NCBI RefSeq assembly: GCF_022376445.1
Contig: NW_025955073.1
Location: 1-64,000 of the forward strand
Source of the DNA: Fomitopsis serialis
Lineage: Eukaryota > Basidiomycota > Agaricomycetes > Polyporales > Fomitopsidaceae
Direction of reading: 5' to 3'
Length of the DNA stretch: 64,000 bases
The position numbers and the translations under genes are program-made. Below the pieces are notes generated by a model. It ran no database searches. It saw only the letters and a list, made by a program, of their open reading frames with translations, and was not told where the DNA came from. Position 1 is the first letter of the stretch, and each line of letters begins with the position of its first letter. This document shows, in pieces, positions 12,401 to 26,075 of this stretch.

Positions 12401-14054
12401 TGGGTATGAGCACTTCGAGTCCGGTAGGTGAGCGACTTCCGGTGCTGTCTTCTAGCTGCAGATGTCTCCAATTTGCAAGATTCTCTGCGCATAAATGGCT
12501 AGTCATCATTTGCTGATCGTTCCTTTCTCGGCCGCCAACATTCTTGTCGGCGAGAGCCCGTTTTGCGGATGTATCTGAACCTTGAGACCGATAGGCACGA
12601 AGCCCGTACGGTCTGAGAAGATGATTAGCTCTTGGGCGAAGGAAAATGACAAGAGGTTAAATAGAATACACCTGTCAGATGATGTCTTCGAAATTACGAA
12701 TACAGCGTGGTTACGTTCGCTACCGTCACTGAAGCGCCCCTTGCGAGTCCTTCTATGAATGCTATGAGCGATGAAATTTCGTAGACTCTGTTCAACGATA
12801 CCCACAGGTTGTTGCACTCCGTCCGGTTGTTGGACCGAAGTAGTGATAGAATAGGCGATATTGAAATCAAATAAGTCTGCTGTCGTTCCGACTCGTGTTG
12901 CTGTCCCATATTATGGAGGGATCGGGAGGTATTGACCCTGCGGCAATGCCCAGTAAATCAGTAAAACGCAGAGCTTTCCTATGTCCATGTAGAAATGGGC
13001 AATGACTAGTAGGATACTGACCCAGTAGTATATGACAGCTCGAGGGCACGCGAACAGAACCGGCGTTAGGGATGTTTACCGCCTCTCCCGATAGTCTACA
13101 CATGTTGGTATTCTTCAAGGATCCTGGATTATAGCCAGTTTCCTTCGGCACTTCCAGCTATCGACGGAAAGGACTTGTCCAGATTAGAGGCCAGACGCTG
13201 TCCGGCCCGCCTGAAGCCGTCGGTGCCACCATGGCATCGTGGCCGAAGACTCTCGGAAGACGCGAAGTGGTGACCGTCCACACCCATATCGAGAGATTAT
13301 GCATCTAGGTTCAGATAGGTGTGTTCCATGGAGTACCCCGCATTGCGAGCTCGAGTGTGTGATGCGAGTACGAGTATCATCTGATGAGAGCCACCCATGA
13401 ACTCAAACAGCGAGTGACCTCCAGTGCCACCCAGTTTGGACGGAGTTGTACAATGTGGCTGATCACATGTTCCGCCATCAGTCCGCTATTACTATTAGTA
13501 TGTCAACCGAACCACAATGATGTCGTCCACGTAGCAAAACCTACGTCCGACGACGAGGGCTTGACATTGTTCGCTCGTATGTTATCCTTGGACTTCCCTC
13601 TAGCCATCTGGTGAAATCGCGGGAGTCTTGACTCTTGAGTACTAGATTTGACGCCGCAAGCAGCTGTGTCATGCGACTCGTGTCTCCGGTGCCGCATGCG
13701 GCTATATCTCACAGCTGCTCACAGTACGACACTTTCCTCGACACTCAGCTGCTCGTTTTGAAGCGGGAACATCACGCCGATATACGCGGCTTCGACTCTG
13801 GACACGGGGGCCTACTATCGAAAACGGCCAACCACGGGATTGGGTGGACAGCGCATAAGACGTTTTGATCCCTCTGCATCGCTTCGTGCTCAGCTGACTC
13901 AAATAAGACCACAAACGTTCATCATCACAGATTGCGCCGGGCGCTGCATATATTAATGAAGTCATCGACCCCTCCTCCAACACCCGACGCCGCGCTCGAC
14001 GTCGACGCTGAACCGCGTTACTTTCGCTCGAACGCACATCGCGACGCGACGACG
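9466..14054. other. 4.6-kb gene-poor stretch
   Basis: No gene is supported. Minus-strand frames at 10876-11427 (183 codons) and 12506-13151 (two overlapping frames) read somewhat protein-like. The second has a plausible small intron (GTGTAT...CCAAG, about 12631-12671). Neither matches a family I know, and I could not build a full model. The final 100 bases before the alpha-glucosidase start contain another in-frame ATG at 13956. Confidence 0.45.
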
Positions 14055-17000
14055 ATGGCACCCATCATCTGTGCGGTGCTGTTGACTTTGACATGTATTG
14101 TGCTCTCTGAGCCCACCGCGGGGTCAAGACTATCCTTGTTTCCCAAAGATGGAATGGCACGCATCGGCTCCACATCTCATTCACTCAACGTATCTTCATG
14201 TCCCGGTTCGCAGTTTAGTTTATATTGCCTGTTTGCTCCTTCTCATTGCCTGGCTTTTGCATAGGCTATACGCTGGACTCTTTGAGCGAATCAAAGACGG
14301 GCCTCACAGCGCAATTGCGGCTCGCAGGGGATGCTTGCGACGCTTTCGGCACGGATATCGTGGATCTTACTCTGCAGGTAACCTACGACACCAATCAGAG
14401 GTAATATATCCTAGTCCGACTGAGAATGCAGGGTGACCTGAGCCACTCTGTATTAGGCTCCGTGTCAACATCTTCGATACTGCGCAGTCGCAATTCACCA
14501 TCCCATCGTCGGTTATTTCCGTGCCTCCCGAACCTACCGAAAGTTACGCGCAGACGTCAGACCTCGTGTTCAACTACGAGTCGTCGCCTTTCGCATTTTG
14601 GATCAGTCGTCGGTCGGAACCAGATGCGCTGCCACTATTCGATACTCGAATCAGCTCATTGCCTCCCACGCCGATCCCGCCACTCAATGAAAGTGACCCG
14701 TCCACTGCATTGGATGGGTTTCCCTTGGTATTCGAGGACCAGTACCTCCAGCTCACGTCCGCTCTTCCGTACGATGCCAACATTTACGGGCTGGGTGAAG
14801 TGATTGCAAGCAGCGGTTTCCGGCGTGATATAGGAACCACTGGGGGGCCCGGGACAATCCAGACTATGTGGGCCCGAGATATCGACGATCCAGTGGATGA
14901 AAATGTGTATGTACATGAGCTCATTTTCTGTGTTGCAGTGGCTGACCTCGGTTTACTGCGCAGCTATGGCTCGCATTCCGTATACCTGGAGCACCGTTAC
15001 AATGATACTTCGCGGAAAGCCCAGTCACACGGAGTTTTCCACTTCAGGTTCGGTGCATCACCCTTGTCCGACCGTCAATGATGCTAATCGCTGATGTCAT
15101 GGCAGCGCTGCTGGTTCTGATACGTTATTGGCGACTCCGCCGTCGTCTCCCGTCTCCCTAATCCAATACCGCGCCGTGGGAGGCACCTTCGACTTCTATT
15201 TCTTCTCGGGCCCCACTCCCCAGGACGTAATCGAGCAGTACGGCCAGCTCATAGGGCTGCCAACTTGGCAGCCTCTCTTCGGTCTTGGCTTTCATTTGTG
15301 CAGATGGGGTTACACGAACATTACGGAGACAAAGGAACAAGTGACCCGGATGAGGGAAGCAAATATCCCCCTTGAAGGTTCGCCAACCAGGCTGCTATGT
15401 GCTCGGGTGCTGTCTGACGTCTTGTGTTATGTAGTGATGTGGAATGATATCGACCTCTACCACGCTGTGAGAGACTTCACTACGGATCCCGTGTCTTACC
15501 CTGCAGAGGAAGTACGGGCGTTCATTCAAGAACTGGTAGGTCCACCTCACAAGCTGGGGATGTTTTCTTAAATCCGCTTGGGTAGGCGGCCAACCATCAG
15601 CACTACATACCCATTGTAGATGCCGCCATCGCCAAGCAAGTCAATTCAACCGATATTGTACGTCTGCTTTCCTACAACGGCGGCCCTATGCTGACCCTCT
15701 GACCAGTACGACCCGTACACGCGGGGTGTGGAGCTGTGAGTTTCATGCTAGGTCTGACTGTGTTCTCGCGTCGATGACTGTCCTCTACAGGAACGTGTGG
15801 GTCAAGAACCCCGATGGGTCCGAATACGTCGGCCAAGTGTGGCCGGGCTATACGGTGAGCCCCACCGTGTCTTCTTGCCCAAGTACTCGGGTCTGCGCGC
15901 TCATTTGGCGTCCTGCTGGCCTGGTTCCGTGGCTAGGTGTTTCCCGACTGGTTCTCTGACAACATCGAAGACTACTGGACGGAGGCGCTCAGCAACTGGT
16001 CACAAGGAGGCGTCGAATTCTCGGGAATCTGGCTGGACATGAATGAGGTGTCTTCCTTCTGCAACGGCTCATGGTCAGCTGAGGTCTTTTGTTCCAATTT
16101 TACTGGCGCTGACACATGTGTGCAGCGGTACTGGGGCTGATCTCTCTACCCCAACCCCGGTTTCTCTGCCTGGCGATCCTGGCAATCTCGTCACGGACTA
16201 TCCCGAAGGGTGCGACTCTCATCGTCGCCGACAACTCCGACTGATGGTTTCCCAGCTACAATGTGTCGGTTTGGGGCCCGAGTGGAAATATCACGATCAA
16301 CGGTACTTTAACATACGCCGCGAATGAGCGTTCGTTTGCTCCTGTGACCAAGAGGGGCGTTGGCGCCGGCGAGCAGTCTGGCGTCAATCTGAACTTCCCG
16401 CCATATGCCATTCATAACGGTAAGGGAGCTTTCCGGGTGCCACAACGGCGAGTTCGCTGATTGTAAATGCCGGTAGGGTTCGGTCCGCTATATGTCCACA
16501 CTCTCGACACGAACGCTACTCATGTTGGCGGCTATGCCGAGTTGGACGTCCACAACATGTTCGGGCTGATGGAGGAGAAGACGACCCATCTCGCTGTTCA
16601 GAAGGTTCTTGGTATTCGTCCGTTCCTCATCAGCCGCTCGACGTTCCCCAGCTCTGGCAAGTGGACTGGCCACTGGCTCGGCGATAACCATAGCAAGTGG
16701 TCGTACATGTACTACAACATCCAGGGCGTCCTGCAATTCCAACTGTTCCAGATCCCTATGGTGGGCGCTGATACCTGCGGGTTTGAGGGTAATACGGACG
16801 AAGAGCTGTGCAGCCGATGGATGCAGATGTCAGCATTTATGCCGTTCTATCGGAACCATAACCAGCTTTCGGCGCTGCCACAGGAACCGTACAGGTGGGA
16901 CAGCGTCGCGAATGCCTCCCGCACGGCGATCAGCATCCGCTATTCCCTGCTGCCCTACTGGGTGAGTTCCTTTCGACCGCTGTGTCCGTGTGCCTAGACC

Positions 17001-17750
17001 AAACCTTTGTAGTACACGCTGTTCGCCAACTCGTCCACGTATGGCTCACCGGTCGTGCGCGCCCTGTTTTACGAATTCCCGGACGAGCCGGAGCTGTTCG
17101 CCATTGACAGGCAATACCTCGTAGGGCGTGACGTTCTTGTGACGCCAGTTCTAACCCCAAATGTCTCAACGGTTGACGGTAGGTCTCTCGAGACTTTCCT
17201 TATGGGGGGAGAACTTACCTCGATGATAGGTATATTCCCCGGTAGGGGCCAGGTGACATGGCGCGATTGGTACACGCACGAAGTTGTCAATGCTACTTCC
17301 GGCGGAAACACCACCTTGGATGCTCCGCTCGGACACATTCCCGTGCACATCCGGGACGGGGCGGCGATTCTATTGTACGCAGCGCCTGCCTACACGGTCG
17401 AGGAGACGCGCCAAGGGCCGTACTCCCTACTCGTCTCCCTGTCACCCGACGGGACAGCATTTGGTACGGCATACGTCGATGATGGGCTGAGTGTCCCGCC
17501 GACGCCCAACACGACTCTGACCTTCGTCGCCGGTAACGGCACGCTGTCAATCGAGAGTAACGGTGATTTCTCCATTCAACAGGCTCTGCGAGAGGTGACG
17601 ATCCTGGGGACTGGGCAAGCGAAGCCAGAATCTGTCATCGTACCGGGGCAGATGAACGCAACGTGGACTTACAAGCCTGACACCGAGGAGCTCGTCGTGA
17701 CCGGGTTTGATTTGGATTTGAACAACGACACTCTCATCTCATGGATGTAA
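14055..17750 (+). CDS. secreted GH31 alpha-glucosidase
   Basis: Fifteen exons (14055-14205, 14265-14400, 14457-14906, 14964-15047, 15106-15377, 15435-15535, 15586-15657, 15707-15735, 15791-15854, 15937-16073, 16126-16209, 16256-16419, 16477-16961, 17013-17178, 17230-17750) give 971 aa, all in frame. The enzyme releases glucose from the non-reducing ends of maltose and malto-oligosaccharides. The GH31 nucleophile motif GIWLDMNE is at the end of exon 10 and the acid/base motif VGADTCGF is in exon 13; SGPTPQDVIEQY and GLGFHLCRWGYTN are typical of the family. An N-terminal hydrophobic signal (MAPIICAVLLTLTCIVLS) and many N-x-S/T sites point to secretion. I chose the ATG at 14055 because it opens the signal peptide; upstream in-frame ATGs would bury it. 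The smallest exon is 29 nt. Length is in the usual range for fungal GH31 enzymes. Confidence 0.93.
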
Positions 17751-18176
17751 CGAATTGAATCTCGTGTGCATATGTTCTCGTCCCCTTACGTCAGGATGGA
17801 ATTTAATGAATATCTCTCGTAGTATTGTCGTCGAACGGCACACCTTGACTCACCGCTGCCCAACTTTGAGAATTTAACCTCGTTGCAATGGTAGATCGAT
17901 AGACGCCCATAACGGAAGCATATTCTGATTAGTCAGCAGGTTCGCCAACAGTTTCCACACTAAGACGACCAGGTCGTAGTCGACGACTCCTCGACCTCGA
18001 CGGTCACTCCCTGTGCTCGCTCCAGAACCACGCTTTGCTATTCCCTGAAACTAGTGTTTCGCTGGTAAGTTGACCCCTCTTCCTCGCTTGGATGGGCTTG
18101 TGCAGTAGTAACTCAGGCTGTCGTGGCGGTAGAACCTCGTAGTGCTGTAGGCCTTTCTAGGACGCCGGTCACGGAC
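17751..18176. other. intergenic between alpha-glucosidase and F-box gene
   Basis: No gene is seen. The first 100 bases (17757 onward) resemble the stretch at about 26980-27090, which has no glucosidase next to it. Confidence 0.5.
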
Positions 18177-20086
18177 ATGTCGCGGGTTGCGCACATCCGG
18201 AGAGACATCGCCGCTATTGAGCAACAACTCTGCTCCATTGAAGCCGAAAAGCAACAAGCGCGAGAGGCCCTAGACGTCCTGTCAGCGAAGAGACGCTTAT
18301 TGGAGGCGCGTCGCACTGCACTCGACGCGCAGGCCACGCCCGTTCACTGGCTCCCATCTGAACTCCTACTCGACATCTTTGTCGCTTTTCTCCAAGCAGA
18401 TGCGTCCGCACCGGTTACGTTGGAACTTTTGGTGCGCCCTATCACCGTCTCCCTCGTGTGTCGACAGTGGCGATCGCTAGCTCTCTCGACGTCGAGCCTA
18501 TGGTTCCGCATCCCCGTCCACACTCGACCTATGATACTTTTCTTGAGCCGCTCTCAGGAGACGATGCTGGAACTAGCTTTCTTGCAAACTCCTGTTTTCG
18601 ACGTCTCATCTTGGGATGCGACCCACTTGTCATTACGCCCTTACGTTCCACGTGTGCGGTCAATCCGATGGCGGATGACAGGCGGCAAGAGCCGTGATAT
18701 GCTCAACAAGTTGATGACCAGTGATGTGCCGTTGTGCGCATTGCAGGTCATTGACATCTGCGGTCCGGCGCAGCAGAGAAGACTACAGTTCTGGGCAGTC
18801 GAACGCTACGTATGGATGAACAACACAACCCTCCCGGCGCTCGAGGAGTTGCGTCTCACTGCAGCCATGGCTCTTTCCAAACCTCCAGTTCGCTTTCCTC
18901 GATTGCGTATCCTACAACTCGACCACCGGGATTTGCGGCTCTCAGTGTTATATCAACTGCTTCAATGCACCCCGAACCTCAAAACACTTGTTCTAGTTGA
19001 TATCGTACCAAGGTTGGATTTCGCTATACGGTCTATACCCGCTCGACTCGGTGACCGCCCTCGAATACAGTGGGCCTGGGCCTCAACCTCACAGCCTCGA
19101 ATATACCGCGACGTGCCTGTTTTGGCTTGCCTGGAGCACCTTGATTGGAGCTTTGCTCCCCCGCGGATGCTTGGCTCCTTTTCCTTCTCCTCGACACTCC
19201 GAATCTGCGATCTCTTGCTCTGTGCCTCAACACTGGCCTGAGTCGATGGCCGCGTTACACGGGCTACGATCCCTCCAACCCCGACCCTGCCATTCAAGAC
19301 AGCATTCCAGTGTGCCTGTCTTCTCTCCGAGAGCTGGATGTCCAATGTATTGATGACGAAGCGTTACGTTATGTTTTCCACAAACTCCACTTTCCCTCGC
19401 TCACGAAACTACACATCACGTATCTGCCGCCCCTCCGTGCGCGGTGCGAGCTTCCACGGCTTCCCCGCCACGAGAGCATGTTCCGCGAGCCTCGGCTTCA
19501 CACCGTGACGGATCTCAAGCTCTCGCACTTCACTCTCGACATCGACGAGACCAAGACGATGCTGCGATATATGCCCGCTCTCACTCACCTTACTTTCCTG
19601 GACTGCCCTCAAGCGGCCGGCGTCGTCTGCGCTCTGTCTGGCGGCACTTGTGACAACCGACACGTGAACCCGCTCAACATCTGGATATGTCCGCGGCTCG
19701 AAGTCTTCCGGGTGGTGGACGTTCCCGACCTCAGATTCCGGTGCCTGCGAGGGATGCTCCACGCGCGATTCCATGGTTCCCGGGCACCCGGCTCCTGCCT
19801 CACCACTCCGTCGAAGCAGGGGCCTCGCGTGCCGGGATCCTCTTCTCCACGTGTCGTCAAGCCTTTGCGGAGAAGACTTCGGGATGACGACCTCAGTAGC
19901 GCCGACGGCTCTACGTCTTCGCCGTCCTCACGCGCGGGCGCTACCATTGGATGGAACCCATATGCCTCCATGCGACCATCGCTGCTCCGCATCGTATGCG
20001 TTGAGGGATGTCGCCGAGTCTCTGAGATAGAGGCGATGTCCTTGGGTGACGAATTCCCGTCCCTGAGGGTCAAGTGGGAAGCGTAG
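18177..20086 (+). pseudogene. F-box/leucine-rich-like protein broken by one frameshift
   Basis: The frame from 18177 encodes a coiled-coil start (heptad-like IEQQLCSIEAEKQQAREAL) followed by an F-box-like segment (VHWLPSELLLDIFVAF ... VSLVCRQWRSLALSTSSLWF). This is the common Agaricomycete F-box architecture, in which the F-box binds Skp1 in an SCF ubiquitin ligase and the rest recognises the target. Homology runs in this frame to HLDWSFAPP, then jumps at a C5 run (19158-19162) to the frame starting ADAWLLFLLLDTPNLRSL, which stays open to a stop at 20086. One extra C would fuse both parts into about 636 aa. No GT-AG intron explains the shift. It is either a young pseudogene or a one-base sequencing error; both halves otherwise look well preserved. 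The first ATG of the frame is at 18177. Confidence 0.75.
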
Positions 20087-20998
20087 CCGAAATGTCCCGC
20101 GTTCAGTGAGTCGCCACGATCTCTTCCTTGAGGTTTCGTTACTCAAATATTGCATTGTGCCGCTGCTCTGTGCTTAGACGTGACAACCTCAACCTCAACT
20201 ATTCCCGTTATTCCTACTGCGATACCTAATTCCCGGATCCTCATAACTCTGAACTGTGTGCGTATTGCACCTCTGATAGTCTATTCGTCCTGGCCTTGCG
20301 ATACCCGCTACTTCTATGCGGACGCGTTGTTAAACCGTGTCCCCAAATGTCACTTACGATCTCAGACTGCCACTCTGGTATTCTAAATGATGTTGACGAC
20401 TTGGTACCATGTATACGTGTACGATATATAGTCCGTGGTCACTTCATGAGTCCTATCTCTCCGAAAGCCTGCGCGATGTGGTTCTGATCACACTTTGTTG
20501 TCTGGAAAGATGGCGGAGCTAGAAGCTCAACGCCAATTAGATAAGCAAATTCATACCATCAGCATCTGCGCAAGTGCATCCAAACTCCTCCTGGCCTCTT
20601 CGTACTACGATCACAACCCCTTTTCAGCACTCTATTTCGGACGTAGCGCCGGACTTGGGCATATACGGTAGCCCGTAGCTGCCCAGCAGCGGTGCGTTCG
20701 ATCAAGACGTCCAATGCTCGATAACTAATGGCAACCCAAACACAGTTCACAGTCGACTCGTTGCCAATCACGTCGAAGCGACTGCACTGCTCTAGCCAGC
20801 CACTGTGGGCTCCTTTGGCATCCTTACATTCTCACTTCAGGACCATCGGTAAGTATGTCAGATCGTCCATCTCTAATCGTTACATGGCTCATCTGAAATA
20901 TAGGCCTCCAGCTTTGATAAAGCCAGCCTCCAGCTACGCCGTAACTCAACCGACTCTTCCGTGTACAACCACTGCAATCAAGCTGTCGATCTCGAATC
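20087..20998. other. intergenic before APH-like copy A
   Basis: No gene is visible; only short overlapping open frames occur. Confidence 0.45.
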
Positions 20999-22348
20999 AT
21001 GCCCGGATCTTCGAATGACCTCGCTTCTCTGATTGAGGACGCCGATCACGACAAGCCCGTAGTCCTAGCACTCTCTGAAGAGGCACTCAATGAGGCATTT
21101 AGACCGGGATACAAACCCCTCTGTCATGTCGAAGTGTGCAAACTCGCCGACATCGCGCGTTCGGCACTGCGGCTACCCCCCTCCGTCCCCCCAACTGAGG
21201 TCCGCATCCTCAATGCTGGTTCCTTCAACAAGGTGTTCATCGTCCGTTTCAACTCAATCGCTACAGTCGCACGGGTTCCATTTGACGTACCGGCCGCGAG
21301 GGACCCCATCCGACTCAGGTCGCAGATTGCGACGTTGGACTTCTTGAAGACTCACAAGCCGACTATACCACTACCCAGAGTGCTAGCTGCTGTTGCCGAT
21401 AGCGACAACCCGTCGCGCGCACCGTACGTCGTTTCGGAATTCTGCCGAGGATCGCCTCTCACGATTCAAGAGTGGTACGTGGACATGTCGGATGCGAGTC
21501 GCGACGCCGCGATTGAGCTCCTCGCTGACAACTGGGTCAAGATCGTGACGCCAATCTCGTTCCAGTCAATGGGAAGCATTGTCCGCGACCCTGCGCGACC
21601 GTCCGGCTTCTGAGTCATGCCCATGATCTCGCAGTTCCCGGGGCAGGCAACCCCGTTGCTCGATCCGTCTGTGGCAATGCTCGACGGACACAAGAGCCTC
21701 GGTGATTACTGGACCCTCACGATGGAAGGGCATCGCCGTCAGATGGTCGACTTCTGACCCGACAACGATCACTCTGTCGTTGGCCTGGACCTCCGTTACG
21801 AGAAGTACACTCTAGGGCATCTTTGGCAATGCTACGAGGCCGTCCTGGAACTTGTGCACATCGCCGCGTCTCTAGATCCGCTGGCGGACGCGCCAGCAAT
21901 GGCACTCATGCACGCAGATTATTCCTTCTGGAAGAACATACTCTTCTCTGCGGATCGTACACGCATAGAAGGCATCATCGATTGGGACGATGCTGTCGTC
22001 GTTCCCCGAGATCTTGTCGCCGTATACCCCTACGAGTTGACGGATCAGGCTGGCGTATGGCGCACTGATCCGCCAGACCTAGTTGCTATCCCGCCGGGTA
22101 CGCTGTTCGAAGATGAGGGTCTGTGGGAAACCGCGATCCAGGAAACACAGCAGAGGAGGACGTTCAGAGAAGTTGTGCGGAAGCAGGATCCTCAGCTGGC
22201 GGAGCTATACACAGATCGTCGGGCGAGGTTTGGGAGGCGAGTACATCTTCTGGTCAGTCAAGGATTGGACACTTGGCTATACATCAAAGACTGGATATTA
22301 GGTGAAGGTCTGGAGGAGGCGCGTGCATTGCGTGATGATGAAAGGTGA
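20999..22348 (+). pseudogene. APH-like kinase, copy A (two nonsense codons)
   Basis: This is a full-length relative of copies B and E, homologous from SEEALNEAF to the C-terminal LGEGLEEARAL. The frame is uniform but interrupted by TGA at 21611-21613 (SGF*VMPMIPQF, where copy E has SGFRVIPMIPQF) and by a second TGA near 21756 (MVDF*PDND). The catalytic-loop region is preserved: MALMHADYSFWKNILFSADR (H-x-D...N) and IDWDDAVVVPRDL, the metal-binding aspartates of the aminoglycoside phosphotransferase/choline-kinase fold. Unlike B to E, its 5' end has no GT donor after the MPGSS start and reads straight through. Both stops need only a change to TGA, so inactivation looks recent. Substrate unknown. 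Confidence 0.82.
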
Positions 22349-22971
22349 CCACCGGCATACTGCTTCGCTCGCCGCAGGGGCATTGAATATGAGAACTGTC
22401 TGAAAATAGCCAGGTAACCGAATCACCGCGCCTTTGAGGCGGTTAGGAAGAAGAGCTGTGAAACTCTTCATGTACGTGATGGTCTGATTACTATTACATT
22501 GTTACCTTCGATGCGCGTATGGTCCGGAGTATACAGAGGTGCCTCTCTCTAAGTTTCGCATATTTGCCACAGCGGACTAAGCACGAGCCTGGACACCATG
22601 GCCCGCAAAGTCGCCGGCTTCGAATTTATCTTTCGGCCGCAGGCAGCCGTACCATCGTTGACGTTCTTCCCTGAAGCTTGGAGCTTGAAGCTTGAAGAGT
22701 TGTGCCACCGCGCATATACGTACCTTGCGGGAAGCGAACATTCAGTCAAGCAAACCATTGGCTGCCTTCAGAATGGCAGTAATACAACAATCCACCAGTA
22801 TATTACATGGACACACTGTACTAGAACATCATAAATCCTGTCGACAACCGAATACGTGTCAAAGCTCGTGACCGTGGACTGCCTCCAGCGCAGAGCGAAG
22901 ATTCGTCAGAGACAAGTATGCTTTAGTGTGATGAGATGCGACGTACCATCTATCCTACTCGTGGCCTGAGG
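22349..22971. other. intergenic, 3' flanks of copies A and B
   Basis: There is no gene. The stretch at about 22570-22960 is homologous to the 3' flank of copy C (about 27080-27725), so the duplication that made B and C included some 400 bp of downstream DNA. The point at about 22903 corresponds to the empty site of the MITE at 27407. Confidence 0.6.
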
Positions 22972-24392
22972 TCAAACCCTGCGCTCAGCCAATGCACGCG
23001 CCTCATCCAAACCCTCGCCCAAGACCCACTTCTGTTTCCACAACCAAGTGCACCAGCCATACATGACCAGGTAGTGAACCCGTCTCCTGAGCCTCGCACG
23101 ACGGTCGGTGTACAGAGCCGCAAGCTGTGGATCCTGCCTCTGTACCAACTCCCTGAACCTCCGTCTCTGCTGTGTCTCCTGGATCGCAGTGTTCCACAGA
23201 CCCGTGTCTTCATACAGTGTTCCGGGCGGGATAGCAAACACGTCGTCCGGGTCAGAGCGCCACGAAGCCTCGTGTGTCAACTCCTCGGGATAGACAGCCG
23301 CGAGGTCTCGTGGGACGACGACGGCGTCGTCCCAATCGACTATCCCTTCGATGCGCGTGCGGTCCGCCGAGAAGAGAACATTACGCCAGCAAGCGTAATC
23401 AGCGTGCATCAGAGCCATGATCGGCTCGCGCCCGTGCGGGGTTGCCAGCGGATCCAAGGAGGCCGCGATAGCTGCGATAGTCTGCACGGCTTTAGCACAT
23501 TGCCAGAGTTCACCTAGCGAGTGCTCGTTAAAAAGGCCATCCTTGACGATGACCGAGAGGTCATTGTTCGGGTAGCGAGAAGTGATGTTACGGAACTGCT
23601 CTTGAATTTTGGAGGCCCAAAAATCCGCTAAATTCATCGGCCCCGTGCGCCGCTCGAACGATGGTTCGAGGACCTCAGTATAACGGTCTGGAAATTGTGG
23701 AATCATAGGTATGATGCGAAAGCCACGCCGAGAACCACTAGCGTCTATGCGCCACATGCCATTCACGACACCGGAAGGGTCATGGAGTATGCTTCCGATT
23801 GCGTTGAACGGAACCGGCGCCGTGATCTTGACCCAGAGGTCGGCAAGGAGATCGACGACGGCGTCACGACTTGCGCTCGATAGATTGTCGCACCACTCGA
23901 TATAGGTGATAGGAGTTCCCGTGAGGAATTGGGAAATGACATAAGGCGCACCCGCAGAGTTCGTGCTGCTGTTAGTAACAGCAGCAGCGATGACCCTCGG
24001 CACCGCGATATGCGGTCTGTACAGTGCCAAGAAGTCCAGTGTGGCGACCTGAGATTTCAGTCGAATGGGGTCACGCGCCGCAGGTACGTTGAACGGGACT
24101 CGTGCGACGACTGCTGTTTGCCCAAAACGAACGAGGAAGACTTTGTTGAAGTGCCCAACGTCGTGTATAAGCACTTCACTGGGAGCGACGGTGGAACGAA
24201 GCTGAAGGGCATCGCGGGCCGCAGTCACGAGCTGTCTCACGTCAACGCCGCAGAGGACCTTGTATTTCGGTGCGAAGACCTCATTCAAGGCTTCCTCAGA
24301 GAGTATCCGAGGTGTGATGACTGATAGGCAATAATCATCAGCATTATTAGCCGTCTGCCAATGGGTAGACCGTCACCTGGTGACCCGAGCAT
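22972..24392 (-). CDS. APH-like kinase, copy B (intact)
   Basis: Two exons on the minus strand (24377-24392 and 22972-24320, intron GTGACG...ATCAG) give 454 aa. The tiny first exon encodes MLGSP plus one base; the same short exon/intron structure is seen in C, D and E, which supports the model. The protein belongs to the APH/protein-kinase-like superfamily expanded in Agaricomycetes: N lobe with FNKVFLVRFGQTAVVARVPF (nucleotide-binding strands and lysine-equivalent region), central LLADLWVKITAPV, catalytic loop MALMHADYACWRNVLFSADR and metal site IVDWDDAVVVPRDL. The C-terminal ETQQRRRFRELVQRQDPQL segment is shared by all five copies. It is predicted to be cytosolic, with no signal peptide. 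The substrate cannot be inferred; members are often annotated only as phosphotransferase-like. Confidence 0.85.
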
Positions 24393-26075
24393 CGATGGCG
24401 GTAGTCGTCGGTTGCAGCGTGTAACGGGTGACGGGTAGGCACTTGCTTGAGGAGCTGACCAAAGGGAATGGGTACGTTCATATCACAACTTGATTATAAC
24501 TGGCGAGCGACGGCGCCGTGGGATGTGAGTCAGCGTGACGCGAGTGTGATGAGCGCCTGAGTCACTTTAAGGAGATCAAAAAGTGGTCACGGTCACATAG
24601 CCTGACATGCGAAACTTACCCGGCTTATAGCTAGCCCAAAAGCCTGTGCGAGGAGGGTATGTTTGTGAGTCTCAGTGTGTACTTCGAGATGAATGCCGTG
24701 CTGATGCCTTGTAGTTTACGCGTCTGGCACGGTACTTTAAGTGCAAGCTTATGTCCACTGGCAGCAGCGCCACATGGACTCACGGTCGTTCAACGTTCCA
24801 TAGTATAGAAGGCTAGCACGGAGTCGACCAGCAATACCGCACAAGAATCTGTCCATCTGCCACGCTCCCCGTTGGTCTCGCAATAAGTGAGTCTCGCTTC
24901 TGATGCGACGCTGTCGGAGATATCATTATGGGGCTTCTGTTGTTCTCGGACCGCAGATCCTGACATATACGGTGGCATCGCACCGCTCACTCAGGCTGAA
25001 TGCGATGTCCGGAGACTATGTTGGCCGCAAACGTCAGAAATGACTGGAGCAAGGAGCGCACTATACTGCGTTGAGGAATGCCATGAGAGCCTTAGCCTGC
25101 CATGTGCTTGCGAAGTCTGATGCGGATAGCCGTTTCAGTGATGCTTGTATGCACCTTGTTCTGTGGCATCGGACTTCCGGATAACAACAAGTGTACAGTT
25201 CCGTGGGGAGACCCGGACCATACCGTTGGATTTCGCGGCTTGAGGATTCCTCGTGAATAGAACCGGAACAGGAACCATAAATTCATTGCTCGCCGTAGCC
25301 CATACGTGGACGGGCTTTCCACCAGGTTACTTTGTTGCTCCTCAGAGACGTTGCCTTGATATCGCGAATTGACTCGCTCAGTCTGCATGCTACGGCAGGC
25401 AATTTGCCCATACATCACAGCACTCGCACAAATTCAAGATGTTCACGCATCATGAGGCCGTGGACCTGGTAATTGCACCGAGGTCTTCTAGGCTATGCAG
25501 ATGAAAACGGTACGTCCGCGCGTTGTGATTCTAGACCAACTTCTGAGCGCGCTGGTCCTAGCATTCCTAGGAGCTTCGGCGTGACTCAGTATACCAGGGC
25601 AACATACATGTGCATGTCCAGAATACGCACACAGGAGATGAGGTTCTAACACCTCGTGTATTGCTGGAATCGTGCCGTTCAGTCATATCACACATATTTG
25701 GCGATTTTGCACCGGTGTAAGTTCAGATGCATGCACTCGATTTGGAAACATTTGCCTAACATCGACAAGACAGACCAGGGAATCTGAGAAGAGTACCATC
25801 TCGGACGCGATCACGGCGCAAGGTGCAGGATGCACATTACGATGACTGTGTCTCCAAAAGAGGTCGTGTTGCTCGTGAACCGATATTGTGCCTCTCCGGA
25901 AACGGAACGCATGAGAAGATCTGCTCGGACCATAGTCAGTTCTCATTCGAGGGCGGCAAAGCTTAGCGCATAAAATGGCTCGAAGGGGACTCGAAGTGAG
26001 CAGCATCCTCCCCCAGAGTTCAAGTTGACCAGTGCTCCCTACGCATCTCAACCTCCTACGCCGATATATATCCCA
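24393..26075. other. 1.7-kb stretch without a supported gene
   Basis: Only short frames occur. A minus frame at 25092-25418 (108 codons) and another at 25683-26051 (122 codons) are the longest; neither resembles a known family. Confidence 0.4.
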
